A DNA stretch of 64,000 nucleotides from JAHRVQ01 sp047616645 (GTDB lineage Bacteria > Pseudomonadota > Gammaproteobacteria > Pseudomonadales > Azotimanducaceae), in contig JBLHIH010000001.1 in assembly GCA_047616645.1 (NCBI GenBank), forward strand, positions 31,233-95,232, given 5' to 3'. Within the stretch, counting starts at the first letter, position 1. The number at the start of each line of letters is the position of its first letter. The position numbers and the translations under genes were made by a program. Shown here one piece after another: positions 52,224 through 61,048 of the stretch. Under the pieces are notes generated by a model. The model was not told the DNA's origin. It saw nothing but the letters and a program-made list of their open reading frames with translations, and searched no databases.

Positions 52224-53023
52224 CGGTATTGGTTTATCTCAGCACGCGTATTTTCTGCACTCTCTCTGGCTTTTAGGGCAAAGTCTGATTTGTCAGAGGC
52301 GTAGAGAATGGACCGAGAAGCATTGATAATCATGCCTCCGCCCTGCCCATTCGCCATCATTTGCTCAACGTCGGCCCCTTGAGCGCCGACACCGGGTAAG
52401 AGAAAGGTCATATCGCCAGTAATTTTTCGAATGACGGCAATTTCCTCCGGTCGAGTTGCTCCGACAACTAAGCCAATATTATTGTTTTTATTCCATTGTG
52501 TAGCCGAAAGGGTCGCTAAGTGCTCGTAAATGGTTAAGCCGGATGCTAACACTAGATTCTGGATGTCAGAACCACCAGGGTTCGAGGTCCGACAAAGTAT
52601 AAATATGCCTTTATCTTCGTAGGCGAGAAACGGTTCCATAGAATCTAAGCCCATGTAGGGATTAATGGTCACGGCATCGGCACCAAATCGCTCAAAGGTT
52701 TCTTTTGCGTACATCTCGGCTGTACTGCCGATATCTCCACGTTTGCTATCCAGTAAAACCGGTATACCTTTGGATTGAGCGTAGGCTATCGATTTCTGTA
52801 GTGAATCTTCTTTACCTGTTGCGCCATAGTAAGCAATTTGGGGCTTGTAGCAGCTAACCAAGTCAGCTGTCGCGTCTATGATTTCGCGATTAAAGCTAAA
52901 AATTGGATCTGGGTCATTTTGTAGAATTTGAGGAATTCGCTCTGGGTCAGTATCTAGTCCAACACAAAGTAAGGAGTTATTTCTTTGGCTGCAATGTAGT
53001 AGCTGTTTAAAAAAAGTGTTCAT
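52220..53023 (-). CDS. pyrF: Orotidine 5'-phosphate decarboxylase, type 2
   Basis: A 267-residue TIM-barrel enzyme of pyrimidine synthesis, making UMP from OMP. The catalytic DSKRGDIGSTAEMYA carries the D-x-K-x-x-D residues. CVGLDTDPERIP at the N-terminus and FLLPGVGAQGADVEQM near the end mark the longer type-2 form (~270 residues) rather than the ~230-residue type 1. Cytoplasmic. Upstream is 256 bp of non-coding DNA holding the PilZ-gene promoter on the other strand. Confidence 0.93.
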   Translation of the reverse strand: MNTFFKQLLHCSQRNNSLLCVGLDTDPERIPQILQNDPDPIFSFNREIIDATADLVSCYKPQIAYYGATGKEDSLQKSIAYAQSKGIPVLLDSKRGDIGSTAEMYAKETFERFGADAVTINPYMGLDSMEPFLAYEDKGIFILCRTSNPGGSDIQNLVLASGLTIYEHLATLSATQWNKNNNIGLVVGATRPEEIAVIRKITGDMTFLLPGVGAQGADVEQMMANGQGGGMIINASRSILYASDKSDFALKARESAENTRAEINQYR

Positions 53024-53203
53024 TTCTCGATTTTATTCTCTATTGCCAGCAAGTTGACATCACTTATTATTTCTCGGGTGCCGAAATAGGTCACTCAACA
53101 CTAAATTTAGTCAGCAGAGTATACGCATTAATAAACGTCATTGCAGCTGATATTTTTCTCAAGCTTCTGTTTTTATTGAAGTAATTTTCAGTTTCATGAG
53201 CTT

Positions 53204-53217
53204 GGCATGCTCTTCGC
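53204..53217 (+). promoter_or_regulatory. Candidate sigma-54 (-24/-12) promoter of the PilZ gene
   Basis: TTGGCATGCTCTTCGCA has GG at 53204-53205 and GC at 53216-53217, the GG-N10-GC spacing of sigma-54 promoters, with two departures from the consensus. It lies 63 bp before the PilZ ATG. No activator site was identified. Confidence 0.45.
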
Positions 53218-53279
53218 AAGCAGTTAATTATATTAAAAATATTTCTAATTGCATTAGGAATAGCTAGCAGAGGTAAAAA

Positions 53280-53702
53280 ATGAACAGCTTTTCAATTTTG
53301 TCTAAGGTAATTCACTTTAAGGATACACGACAAGTATTCCCTACAAAGAGAAGAAATGTGAATAATCAAGCAGATGAGCGCAGAGACGATCAACGAACGC
53401 TGAGTGATGAAAGACTTTTTGTTCAAATAGTGGAGAGTCAAGATTCGGGTTTGAACGGAAGCGCCGCTTACTGCAATGCTGTAGACGTTTTTGCTAACGG
53501 TCTGCGAATCCAGTCTGGGGCACCTATTCCGGAAGGCTCTAAAATCGATGTCTGAGTAGACTTACGTAGCAAACCGGGAAAGTTCTTTCTTAGCGCTAGG
53601 GTTATGTGGTCTAAGGCGCTAGATGACGGTAGCTGTGAACTTGGCGTAAAACTCCGTGAAGGCGCTGCCACCGATTTTAATCAATGGCAAGCGCTGCATT
53701 AG
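53280..53702 (+). pseudogene. PilZ-domain gene with an in-frame TGA at a conserved Trp position
   Basis: ATG 53280 has a strong AGAGG site. The frame continues as PilZ-like sequence past a TGA at 53553-53555: ADERRDDQRTLSDERLFVQIV (residues ~31-52), the structural segment GLRIQSGAPIPEGSKIDV, then TGA, then VDLRSKPGKFFLSARVMWSK, to TAG at 53700 (140 codons). In relatives the stop position is typically Trp (a DLWVDL-like text), so TGG-to-TGA is the likely change. The N-terminal RRDDQR arginines that bind c-di-GMP are kept. Whether it is read through, mutated or a sequence error is open. Its end overlaps cysS by 2 bp. Confidence 0.75.
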
Positions 53703-55075
53703 GGGGCCTTTTTTACCTTCGGACCCTCGCGGGTATCTTCTACAAGATACCCCTTTGCCGTTATCTGGTCCCTAATTTCATCTGAGAGAGCCCACTTTTT
53801 GTCATTGCGGGCTTGTTGCCTAGCTTCAGCTAATGTCAAAACCTCTACTGGGATTTCTACAACCTCAGGTTTCCACGTGGCTATATCAAGGCCCAGTATC
53901 TCATCAAATGCCAGCAAGCTTGCCTTTTTGTCAGCTGCCACCTCATCTGAGCGTACCATCTCCCAAATGACGGCTAATGCTCTAGGCATATTAAGGTCAT
54001 CATTGACGTAAGCGGTAAATCGACCGAGGTATTCAGGTAAAACCTTTCCTGGCTCTCCCCAGTCGTAGGAAGCTTGGTAGAGTCTCTGTAAAGCCACCCC
54101 ACTAGCCTCCAGGCTTTCCCAGCTAAAGGACATTTGAGTCCGATAATGGGCAGTGAGGCAAAAATACCGGTAAATTAATGGGTCGATATCCTTATCCACT
54201 ATCACCTGCAATCTAAGAAAATCACCGCTAGATTTTGACATTTTACTGTTGTCTAGTTGAAGAAAATAGCCGTGCATCCAGTAGTTAGCGAGTCTCGTAC
54301 CTTTGCTCGCCTCCGTTTGGGCTATTTCATTTGTATGGTGTATGGGGATGTGATCTTCGCCTCCGCAGTGAATGTCAAAAAGGTCTCCCAAATATTTTGC
54401 TGACATAGCCGAGCATTCAATGTGCCAACCGGGAAAACCAATACCCCAGGGACTTTCCCATTCCATTTGCCTTTGTTCATGCTTTGGTGAAAACTTCCAA
54501 AGTGCAAAATCGGTAACGTGCCTGCGCTCATTTTCCACTCTTGCCCCAGCAATAAGACCTTTGATATCAAGTCGCGCAAGAAATCCGTAATTGTTAAGTT
54601 TTTGAGAATTAAAATACATACCATCGCTTGTGCGGTAGGTATAACCCTTGTCCTCGAGATCCTGAATAAAGGCTATTTGTTCTTTAATGTGATCCGTCGC
54701 ACGACACCAAGTATCTGGCTCTACTATATTGAGGCGTCTTAGATCCAATTGAAAAGCGTCGGTATAGTGATCTGCCATTTGCCAGGCTGTCATGCCCGAT
54801 CTCTTCGAACCCAACTCCATTTTATCTTCTCCGGAGTCGGCATCTGAGGCCAAATGTCCGACATCGGTGATGTTCATCACATAATTAACGTCATAGGCAT
54901 TAAACTTCAGTGTTCGCACTAGGATATCTTCGAATATATAAGTTCTTAAATTCCCTATATGGGCATAGTCATAGACAGTTGGCCCACAGCAATACAAGCC
55001 TACCTTTCCTGGCACTAAGGGTTCAAACTTTCTAATTTTTCTTTCGTAGGTATCGAAAAGGTGTAACTCAGACAT
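53699..55075 (-). CDS. cysS: Cysteinyl-tRNA synthetase, variant form
   Basis: A 458-residue class I synthetase that charges tRNA-Cys. GPTVYDYAHIGNLRTY (HIGH-type), the zinc Cys in CCGPTVYD, GWHIECSAMS and KMSKSSGDF are present. The HIHGGGxDLxFPHH block of common CysS is replaced by DIHCGGEDHIPIHHTNEIAQ, a variant seen in a minority of CysS proteins. The chain is close to the usual ~460. It may therefore be an alternative lineage of the gene, possibly acquired; whether a second cysS exists cannot be told here. Confidence 0.9.
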   Translation of the reverse strand: MSELHLFDTYERKIRKFEPLVPGKVGLYCCGPTVYDYAHIGNLRTYIFEDILVRTLKFNAYDVNYVMNITDVGHLASDADSGEDKMELGSKRSGMTAWQMADHYTDAFQLDLRRLNIVEPDTWCRATDHIKEQIAFIQDLEDKGYTYRTSDGMYFNSQKLNNYGFLARLDIKGLIAGARVENERRHVTDFALWKFSPKHEQRQMEWESPWGIGFPGWHIECSAMSAKYLGDLFDIHCGGEDHIPIHHTNEIAQTEASKGTRLANYWMHGYFLQLDNSKMSKSSGDFLRLQVIVDKDIDPLIYRYFCLTAHYRTQMSFSWESLEASGVALQRLYQASYDWGEPGKVLPEYLGRFTAYVNDDLNMPRALAVIWEMVRSDEVAADKKASLLAFDEILGLDIATWKPEVVEIPVEVLTLAEARQQARNDKKWALSDEIRDQITAKGYLVEDTREGPKVKKAP

Positions 55076-55133
55076 ACACGTTGTTTTTGACTTAGATTAG
55101 GCAGCGCATCTTAAAGCATCTGTAGATTAATGC

Positions 55134-55754
55134 CTATGCTTTGTATCTCTCTTGCATCACCCTTTCAACAGTATCAACAATGACCTGAGTTTGTTGGTCA
55201 ATCTCGATATTGACCAAATCGCCTTGTGCTAATAGGGAGAAGTTAGTTCTTAATAAGGTTTCTGGAATGAGGTTAATTGAAAACTCGTTTTGCTCGTAAT
55301 CGATTGCTGCGACAGTAAGGCTGCAGCCATTAACCGCCAAAAAGCCTTTGTTGAATACATATTTCATCCATTGCTCATTACCTTTGAAGGTTAAGCGCTG
55401 ATTATTTTCGCTCTCCTGGATACTGATGACCTCTGCAGTATCAATGATATGCCCTGATAGGATATGACCCCCTATTTCATCATCTGACTTAGCTGAACGC
55501 TCTATATTGACTCTGCTGCCCTCCTCCAATAACTTGATATTGGTAATGGCAAGGGTTTCCGCGATGGCATCAAAACTCACTAGCGAATCGTCGATCGTGG
55601 TGACGGTAAAACAACAGCCATTAACGGCGACACTTGCGCCAAGTTCAAGACCCAGCCTTAGTGGGTCTGGAAAGATCACGCTAAAGGATGTCAGTCCAGT
55701 CTTTCGATCGATATTGTTGATGGGTAATAGTGATTGAACGATTCCGGTGTACAT
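55134..55754 (-). CDS. ribE: Riboflavin synthase, alpha chain
   Basis: A 206-residue protein made of two similar lumazine-binding barrels. The N-terminal MYTGIVQSLLPI, VAVNGCCFTVT and GGHILSGHIID, with the second-half VNGCSLTVAAID and NLIPETLLRTNF, match riboflavin synthase. It dismutates two 6,7-dimethyl-8-ribityllumazine molecules into riboflavin and a pyrimidine. No other rib gene or FMN-riboswitch-like region was recognised next to it. It starts 7 bp after a small unknown gene on the same strand. Confidence 0.9.
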   Translation of the reverse strand: MYTGIVQSLLPINNIDRKTGLTSFSVIFPDPLRLGLELGASVAVNGCCFTVTTIDDSLVSFDAIAETLAITNIKLLEEGSRVNIERSAKSDDEIGGHILSGHIIDTAEVISIQESENNQRLTFKGNEQWMKYVFNKGFLAVNGCSLTVAAIDYEQNEFSINLIPETLLRTNFSLLAQGDLVNIEIDQQTQVIVDTVERVMQERYKA

Positions 55755-55760
55755 AACTTT

Positions 55761-56012
55761 TTATAACTCGAAGTAAACGTCTTGGCAGGCCATGAGGTAC
55801 ATGTCTTGATCATCTCTGGCTTGTGTTAGAGATTGTAGTTTTGATGCCAACCTCTCGGGGTGGTGTTTAGCCCATTGTTTGGCTTCATGAAAGTGACGTA
55901 AGCCTAATTGATCCTGACAGATACTGTCCAAACATTGCATATAGGATTTATCCGCTGAAGATCGCGCCATTACTTTTGCACTTCGCTTAATTTGACTTAT
56001 CTCTACACTCAT
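55761..56012 (-). CDS. Small hypothetical protein upstream of ribE
   Basis: An 83-residue helical, soluble protein, rich in charged residues (EISQIKRSAKVMARSS, then HEAKQWAKHHPERLASKLQSL). No family is recognised. Because ribE starts 7 bp after its stop, the two are probably transcribed together. It has no signal peptide, no zinc motif and no obvious domain. Its coding status rests on frame length and spacing only. Confidence 0.45.
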   Translation of the reverse strand: MSVEISQIKRSAKVMARSSADKSYMQCLDSICQDQLGLRHFHEAKQWAKHHPERLASKLQSLTQARDDQDMYLMACQDVYFEL

Positions 56013-56136
56013 AGCTTTGGACTGATTTCATAACACGGCTTTATCAACTAGCGCCACGTTACGTTTGGGATTGGGTAATGTCAACGCGTTACCTTTATCC
56101 ATAGAAAACGTTAATATGTCTGCCATAGCAATATCA

Positions 56137-57153
56137 ATGGTAGAAATTATAGTGATCGACTTACGAAGTGATACGGTGACAAAACCGAGCGAAGCGATGT
56201 TGGATGCAATGAGGCATGCTGAGACTGGAGATGATGTCTATGGCGAAGACCCGACCGTAAATAATCTTGAGGCATTGGCCGCTGAAATGTTCGGGAAACA
56301 AGCGGCTTTGTTTGGTGTCAGCGGTACGCAAACCAACTTGCTAGCGCTTTTAACGCACTGCCAGAGGGGTCATGAGTATATTGTTGGGAGCGATGCACAT
56401 ACCTATAAATACGAGGGCGGTGGTGCAGCAGTCTTGGGCGGTATCCAACCCTGCACTATTGCATTTAATCATGAGGGAGAGCTGCCGCTACATGAGGTCG
56501 AAAGCAACATTAAGCCAGATGATTACCACTTTGCGATAACAAAACTCATCTGCCTCGAAAATACGCAATCTGGCAAGGTTCTTGATCTAGATTATCTAAG
56601 TAAATACAATCAGTTAGCTAGCAAATACAATCTAAATACTCACCTTGATGGTGCAAGAGTTTTTAATGCTGCGGTCAAGCTAGATGTACCCGTGTCAGAG
56701 ATCAGCCAAAACTTTGATTCAATTTCAATCTGTCTTTCAAAAGGATTGGGATGTCCAGCAGGCTCCTTACTGGTAGGGAATGCAGACTTTATTCAGCAAG
56801 CACGTCGCTGGAGAAAAATGATCGGTGGAGGTATGCGCCAAGCGGGTATTCTTGCTGCTGCTGGGGAGTACGCTTTAACAAATAACATTAACAAACTAAC
56901 ACAAGACCATGATAATGCAAATATAATTAGCAGAGAATTTTCCAAATTTAACTATTTGAAACTTGTCGGTGAGGTAGAAACCAACATGTTATTTTTGGCA
57001 CCCGAAGTTGATAGTGATGATGTAGCTCGCTTTTTATTAGAGCGAGACATTCTCACCTCTGGTCCTCGGTGGGTCTTGCACCAAGACATTTCGACAAATG
57101 ATGTAGATAGAATACTGTCAGCATGTAGCGAGTATGACAAAACACGGGCTTAG
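56137..57153 (+). CDS. ltaE: Low-specificity L-threonine aldolase
   Basis: A ~338-residue PLP enzyme cleaving L-threonine and L-allo-threonine to glycine and acetaldehyde. It has DLRSDTVTKPSEAMLDAM at the N-terminus, GDDVYGEDPTVNNLE, the middle block HLDGARVFNAAV and the PLP-lysine segment SICLSKGLGCPAGSLLVG. Family N-termini start near M-I-D-L-R-S-D, so the start is either ATG 56137 or GTG 56152; upstream codons look non-coding. Glycine from this enzyme and from the sarcosine oxidase may share downstream use. It converges on the acyltransferase gene. Confidence 0.9.
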   Translation: MVEIIVIDLRSDTVTKPSEAMLDAMRHAETGDDVYGEDPTVNNLEALAAEMFGKQAALFGVSGTQTNLLALLTHCQRGHEYIVGSDAHTYKYEGGGAAVLGGIQPCTIAFNHEGELPLHEVESNIKPDDYHFAITKLICLENTQSGKVLDLDYLSKYNQLASKYNLNTHLDGARVFNAAVKLDVPVSEISQNFDSISICLSKGLGCPAGSLLVGNADFIQQARRWRKMIGGGMRQAGILAAAGEYALTNNINKLTQDHDNANIISREFSKFNYLKLVGEVETNMLFLAPEVDSDDVARFLLERDILTSGPRWVLHQDISTNDVDRILSACSEYDKTRA

Positions 57154-57863
57154 TCCAAGTTGCGAGGGTATAACAATGACCTAAGCCATATCCAAACGGT
57201 GTTGCTTCTTCGTCGTTCTTGCATCCAGTTGGTTTCAAATTCCTCATAGGACATTTCCATATTAAACAAATGCTCTCTTGAAGTAAGGTCATTAGGGTCT
57301 AACTCCCTGATGATCTTTGCAGGGTTTCCTGCAACAATAACATTGGCGGGTACATCCTTTGTGACGACGGACGACGCGCCGACTATGCTGTTCTCGCCAA
57401 TATTGACCCCTTTACAGATAAGCGCACTATCCCCTATCCAAACATTTTTTCCTAAATTGATCCCGGCATGTGCTCCGGGAGCAAAAATCCGATGTTGCAA
57501 ATCATGCCAATCTGCATCAGAGAGATAGACATTCATAGCAAGCATGCAGCTATCACCAATGGTGATGGAATCTGCAGATGAAATTCGAACGCCAGGATTA
57601 ATGAGGCAGTAATTTCCAATTGTAATCTGCCCTAGCCCCTCAAATACAGCAAGGCGCACAGGTTTGTCGCGCAGAGCCATAAAATGAACATCATTTCCAA
57701 CGGAAATTTTTGGTCCTGATATTTCGAGATAACGGGGATTCATCACCCGCAAGCGCCTACCGACGGAATCAAAATGAGGTTCGCAAAAATGTCTGACGTA
57801 AATTGAGTTGAGATGATCAAAAATTTGTTTTAACCAATACGGTTGCAAGTTACGCCGAGCCAC
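57150..57863 (-). CDS. Left-handed beta-helix (hexapeptide) acyltransferase
   Basis: A 237-residue acyltransferase. Hexapeptide repeats run from about residue 70 to 190 (ITIGNYCLINPGVRISSADSI, NVWIGDSALICKGVNIG) and end in VVTKDVPANVIVAGNPAKIIRELD, the usual family close. It resembles maltose/galactoside O-acetyltransferases, with the candidate catalytic His near the APGAHAGINLG segment. It probably acetylates a sugar or cell-surface acceptor; the substrate is unknown. The N-terminal ~45 residues are unrelated to known motifs. It overlaps ltaE by 4 bp at its end. Confidence 0.85.
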   Translation of the reverse strand: MARRNLQPYWLKQIFDHLNSIYVRHFCEPHFDSVGRRLRVMNPRYLEISGPKISVGNDVHFMALRDKPVRLAVFEGLGQITIGNYCLINPGVRISSADSITIGDSCMLAMNVYLSDADWHDLQHRIFAPGAHAGINLGKNVWIGDSALICKGVNIGENSIVGASSVVTKDVPANVIVAGNPAKIIRELDPNDLTSREHLFNMEMSYEEFETNWMQERRRSNTVWIWLRSLLYPRNLD

Positions 57864-57960
57864 TTCAGTCTCCTTTTTTTGTTAGCTTGCATCTGGATCT
57901 GGTTAATTGTGCCATTCTATGTAAGCATGTGCGATTCAAAAATACGAGGCAGGGATATTA

Positions 57961-58596
57961 ATGCCCCCAGGTAAAATTATTTTTCTTAACGGAACGTCTA
58001 GTGCTGGTAAGACAACACTTGCTTACGCGCTACAGGAAACCTTATCAGAGCCCTATATTCACGTCGCTCTCGATCAATTTAGAGATGGGCTTCCTGCAAA
58101 ATATAGAGGCTTAAATGCGTCTAGTGGCACGACAGGTGCGCTCGGATTAAACGTCATACCGGTAAAAGAAGGCGACTCCCTCTACACAGATATTAAATTC
58201 GGTAGTCAGGGAAAAGTGTTGTTGAAAGGGATGAGGCGAGCGATGGCCTCAATGGTTGAAGCAGGAAATAATATCGTTATTGACGACATTATCCTCGAGA
58301 ATGAATTTTTAACAGATTATGTTGAAGTTTTTCGTCCCTTTGACGTTCTATTTGTTGGGGTTAAATGTCCTAAAGAAGTCATTAGTAAACGCGAGAGTGA
58401 GCGTCCAGGGCGCTTTCCAGGAACTGCAGTGGGGCATTTTGAAATCTGCCACGCACATGATACTTACGATGTAGTCGTTGATTCCTCAACAATGTCTCCC
58501 AATGAATGTGCAGCTGCGATCACTCAACAACAGGGCATTGCTAATGACAGCCACTATATACCAGCTTTTCATCAATTGGATCCTAAGCGCAACTAA
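57961..58596 (+). CDS. Chloramphenicol-phosphotransferase-like P-loop kinase
   Basis: A 211-residue P-loop kinase. GTSSAGKTTLAYALQ near residue 12 is the Walker A, and VALDQFRDGLP (~residue 37) carries the Asp typical of the CPT family. The central region (~residues 95-110) has NIVIDDIILEN. The family includes chloramphenicol 3-O-phosphotransferase, but distant members have other roles and resistance should not be assumed from this alone. Soluble, monocistronic. Confidence 0.75.
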   Translation: MPPGKIIFLNGTSSAGKTTLAYALQETLSEPYIHVALDQFRDGLPAKYRGLNASSGTTGALGLNVIPVKEGDSLYTDIKFGSQGKVLLKGMRRAMASMVEAGNNIVIDDIILENEFLTDYVEVFRPFDVLFVGVKCPKEVISKRESERPGRFPGTAVGHFEICHAHDTYDVVVDSSTMSPNECAAAITQQQGIANDSHYIPAFHQLDPKRN

Positions 58597-58619
58597 ATAC
58601 TCGCGCTTTACCCCAAAAA

Positions 58620-59231
58620 TCAGGCGAGTTTAGCTATCCCGCGATAGTTATAGGTGGCAAATTTTGGTCCAGGAACATAACCCTCTGTTATAGATTCAAA
58701 CTTGAAGCCAGCATCAACTAAAAGGTTATCGGGCTTTCTATTCAAATGGCATCCTCCAGCCACTCTCCGCCATAAGGGATTAATTCGATTTTGGGCCCTA
58801 GCAACACCTTGGTCTTTTGCGAGTCCATGTTCTACAAAGACCAAACGGCCGCTGGGCTTTAACACTCGTCGAATCTCAACTAGCGCCTTCTCTGGCTGTG
58901 GAATGGTACAAAATGTCCAAGTCACGACGACAGAATCCACCGAATCTGTTCCTAAGGGCAAGTCTTCACATCCCTGATTTAGGAAATCAACATCAAGCCC
59001 ATTATCTTTGGCAACCTCAAGGGCATACTGCTGTAATTCTAGAGATGGATCTACACCAATTACTTTCACTCCTGATTGATAAAAAGGTAAATTCAAGCCA
59101 GATCCTATCCCTACTTCCAAAACGGTTCCCGTGGCTTCTGGCACCCACTGGCGCCTCAACTCCGTTAAATCGGGCGATTTCATTACAAGGTTTAATAACT
59201 TTGGAAGAAAGTACTTTTCGTAGATATTCAT
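58620..59231 (-). CDS. Class I SAM-dependent methyltransferase
   Basis: A 203-residue protein with the SAM-binding motif VLEVGIGSGLNLPFY (residues ~37-51) and the downstream acidic VIGVDPSLELQ, VVTWTFCTIPQPEKALVEIRRVLKPSGRLVFVEHG. The family pattern resembles small UbiE/COQ5-type methyltransferases. No substrate motif stands out, and its surroundings (CPT kinase, cobB) give no clue. Length is typical. Confidence 0.85.
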   Translation of the reverse strand: MNIYEKYFLPKLLNLVMKSPDLTELRRQWVPEATGTVLEVGIGSGLNLPFYQSGVKVIGVDPSLELQQYALEVAKDNGLDVDFLNQGCEDLPLGTDSVDSVVVTWTFCTIPQPEKALVEIRRVLKPSGRLVFVEHGLAKDQGVARAQNRINPLWRRVAGGCHLNRKPDNLLVDAGFKFESITEGYVPGPKFATYNYRGIAKLA

Positions 59232-59339
59232 CTGTTTTTATCTCGCGTATAAGACATCACTTTGCCAAATTTTTCTTAGACTGTAAATCCTATGAAAAAT
59301 ATGGCAAGTTGAGCTTAAGGTAAATCTGACGAGACCATC

Positions 59340-60098
59340 ATGATAAAAGACCTAATGTCACCGTTCTCATCCATGTTGAATCAAGCGCATGATGTTGTGG
59401 TTTTTACTGGGGCAGGAATAAGCACAGAAAGTGGCATCCCGGATTTTCGAGGTCCTCAGGGTCTATGGAAGACCCGGCAGCCAATAGATTTCAGTGATTT
59501 TATCGCATCAGAGGGTGTCCGTCGGGCATCTTGGCAACGCAAGTTTAGCAACGAATATAGTATGGATAGCGCTCAGCCCAATAGTGGCCATGAAGCGATT
59601 GCTGAATTGGTGAAAATAGGGAAAGTCTCTACCATTATTACACAAAATGTAGATGGTCTACACCAAAAATCGGGTGTTCCTGATGGACAGGTGATAGAAC
59701 TTCATGGCAACGCAAATTACGCTAGTTGTTTGGATTGTAATATGCGTTATGAACTAGAAGCCTTAGCGAGAGAATTTCATATAGATGATAAGGTGCCCTA
59801 CTGCACTGCCTGTACAGGGATGATCAAGACCGCAACCATTTCATTTGGTCAAGCTATGCCTATAAAAGCGATGGAAGAAGCCCAGCAAGCCTGTATGAGA
59901 GCAGACCTCATGTTGGTTCTAGGGTCTTCTTTGTCGGTTTACCCCGCAGCGGGATTTCCCCAAATTGCGCGTCAGGCGGGTGCCAACTTAGTGTTGATCA
60001 ATAACGAAGATACTGACCTAGATGAAATATTTGACCTGGTAATTCAACATCCCATCGGGAAAACCTTGAGTACAGTGCTTACTTTATTCCGTTCTTAA
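59340..60098 (+). CDS. cobB: NAD-dependent protein deacylase, Sir2 family
   Basis: A 252-residue sirtuin. It has GAGISTESGIPDFRGPQGLW at residues ~25-44, TQNVDGLHQKSG, the catalytic His in ELHGNANYASC, four zinc Cys (CLDC...CTAC) and the NAD segment LGSSLSVYPAAGFP. It removes acyl groups from lysines using NAD+. The Tyr/Arg pair of the desuccinylase type is not evident, so deacetylation is more likely. It converges on the signalling gene at 60095 with a 4-bp overlap. Confidence 0.92.
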   Translation: MIKDLMSPFSSMLNQAHDVVVFTGAGISTESGIPDFRGPQGLWKTRQPIDFSDFIASEGVRRASWQRKFSNEYSMDSAQPNSGHEAIAELVKIGKVSTIITQNVDGLHQKSGVPDGQVIELHGNANYASCLDCNMRYELEALAREFHIDDKVPYCTACTGMIKTATISFGQAMPIKAMEEAQQACMRADLMLVLGSSLSVYPAAGFPQIARQAGANLVLINNEDTDLDEIFDLVIQHPIGKTLSTVLTLFRS

Positions 60099-61018
60099 TC
60101 TATTATTGCACTCACCAATTGGGTCAATTCGCTAATATCAATGGGTTTGCTGATGAAATGTTCAATCTTGATCTTTCCACTGGATTGATCTGAAATGAGG
60201 GACAGATCTCCAGTGCATAAAATGATCGGTAAGTCGATATTCAACGCTAAGAACTCAGTGGCCAAGGTGATCCCATTCATTTCTGGCATCTTTTGGTCCA
60301 TAATCACCAAATCAACATTGTCTACCGATTCCCTATAGAACTTTAGTGCAGCGAGGCTCGAGGTGAACGCAGAGACTTTGTAGTGTTTTGCCCGCATCAA
60401 TTCAGACAAGAATGCTGTTATTGATGGTTCGTCATCTATGACCATGACATGGCGTCGATTTATAGGAATGGTCTCAGGGTTCACTTTTCGTTGTCGTTGT
60501 TCTTTGATCAGGGTATCTGCCCGCTTTAAACCTAAAAGTACTTCACTTTGGTAGCGTTTAAGTGACCCGAGGCGGTCACCTGTAAGCGTTTCATTCTCTT
60601 CAAGCATCATCGTGGTCAATTCTGAATAGCCCATGGTCGTTGTGAAGGCATTGCTGATGTCATGAAGAAACTTCTTTGCAGGCTCCCTACTTTTCTGTAA
60701 CTGAACACTGATAGCAAATTGCTCACTAAGGTCGCGAATGAAATATATAAATTCGCTAAATAGGCTAATGCGCACGTGAAATGTGCCGATTTCGGACTGA
60801 ATTTGAACCTGAACTTCAAAAGAGGGGTCTTGCTCTAATTTATTGAACTCTGTTTTCGAATCGGGGTGAATGAGGGCAGAAAATATTTGACCTGGTTGGA
60901 TACCAAGATCTATCCCATAGGCATTTATGTTTTTGACCAAGCCTTCTGAATCAAGCTCGATAACACCAAGAGGCATTGCCTCTATTATCGAGTTGATCGG
61001 TTCTGAGTCGTTGAACAT
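60095..61018 (-). CDS. PAS and receiver-domain protein with a DHp-like helix and no ATPase domain
   Basis: A 307-residue signalling protein. The N-terminal ~105 residues resemble a PAS domain (EAMPLGVIELDSEGLVKNINAYG). A DHp-like segment follows near residue 117 (FLHDISNAFTTTMGYSEL, His in HDISN). No catalytic ATPase domain is present. The C-terminal ~115 residues are a receiver with VIDDEPS, the Asp in VIMDQKMPEMNG and the Lys in ISKPIDISEL. It may be a phosphotransfer or output component acting with the neighbouring gene, 30 bp away and on the same strand, whose kinase core is degenerate. Confidence 0.8.
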   Translation of the reverse strand: MFNDSEPINSIIEAMPLGVIELDSEGLVKNINAYGIDLGIQPGQIFSALIHPDSKTEFNKLEQDPSFEVQVQIQSEIGTFHVRISLFSEFIYFIRDLSEQFAISVQLQKSREPAKKFLHDISNAFTTTMGYSELTTMMLEENETLTGDRLGSLKRYQSEVLLGLKRADTLIKEQRQRKVNPETIPINRRHVMVIDDEPSITAFLSELMRAKHYKVSAFTSSLAALKFYRESVDNVDLVIMDQKMPEMNGITLATEFLALNIDLPIILCTGDLSLISDQSSGKIKIEHFISKPIDISELTQLVSAIID

Positions 61019-61048
61019 TCTCTAATTCGCTTTATCGATAGTGCTTAA

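Noticed and set aside
53280..53702. PilZ TGA as selenocysteine
   Set aside because: The position corresponds to a Trp in relatives, not Cys; no clear SECIS-like hairpin was seen after it. Nonsense mutation or sequence error is more likely.
57961..58596. A chloramphenicol-resistance gene
   Set aside because: Only distant membership of the phosphotransferase-like family can be supported; no resistance cassette or mobile element is nearby.
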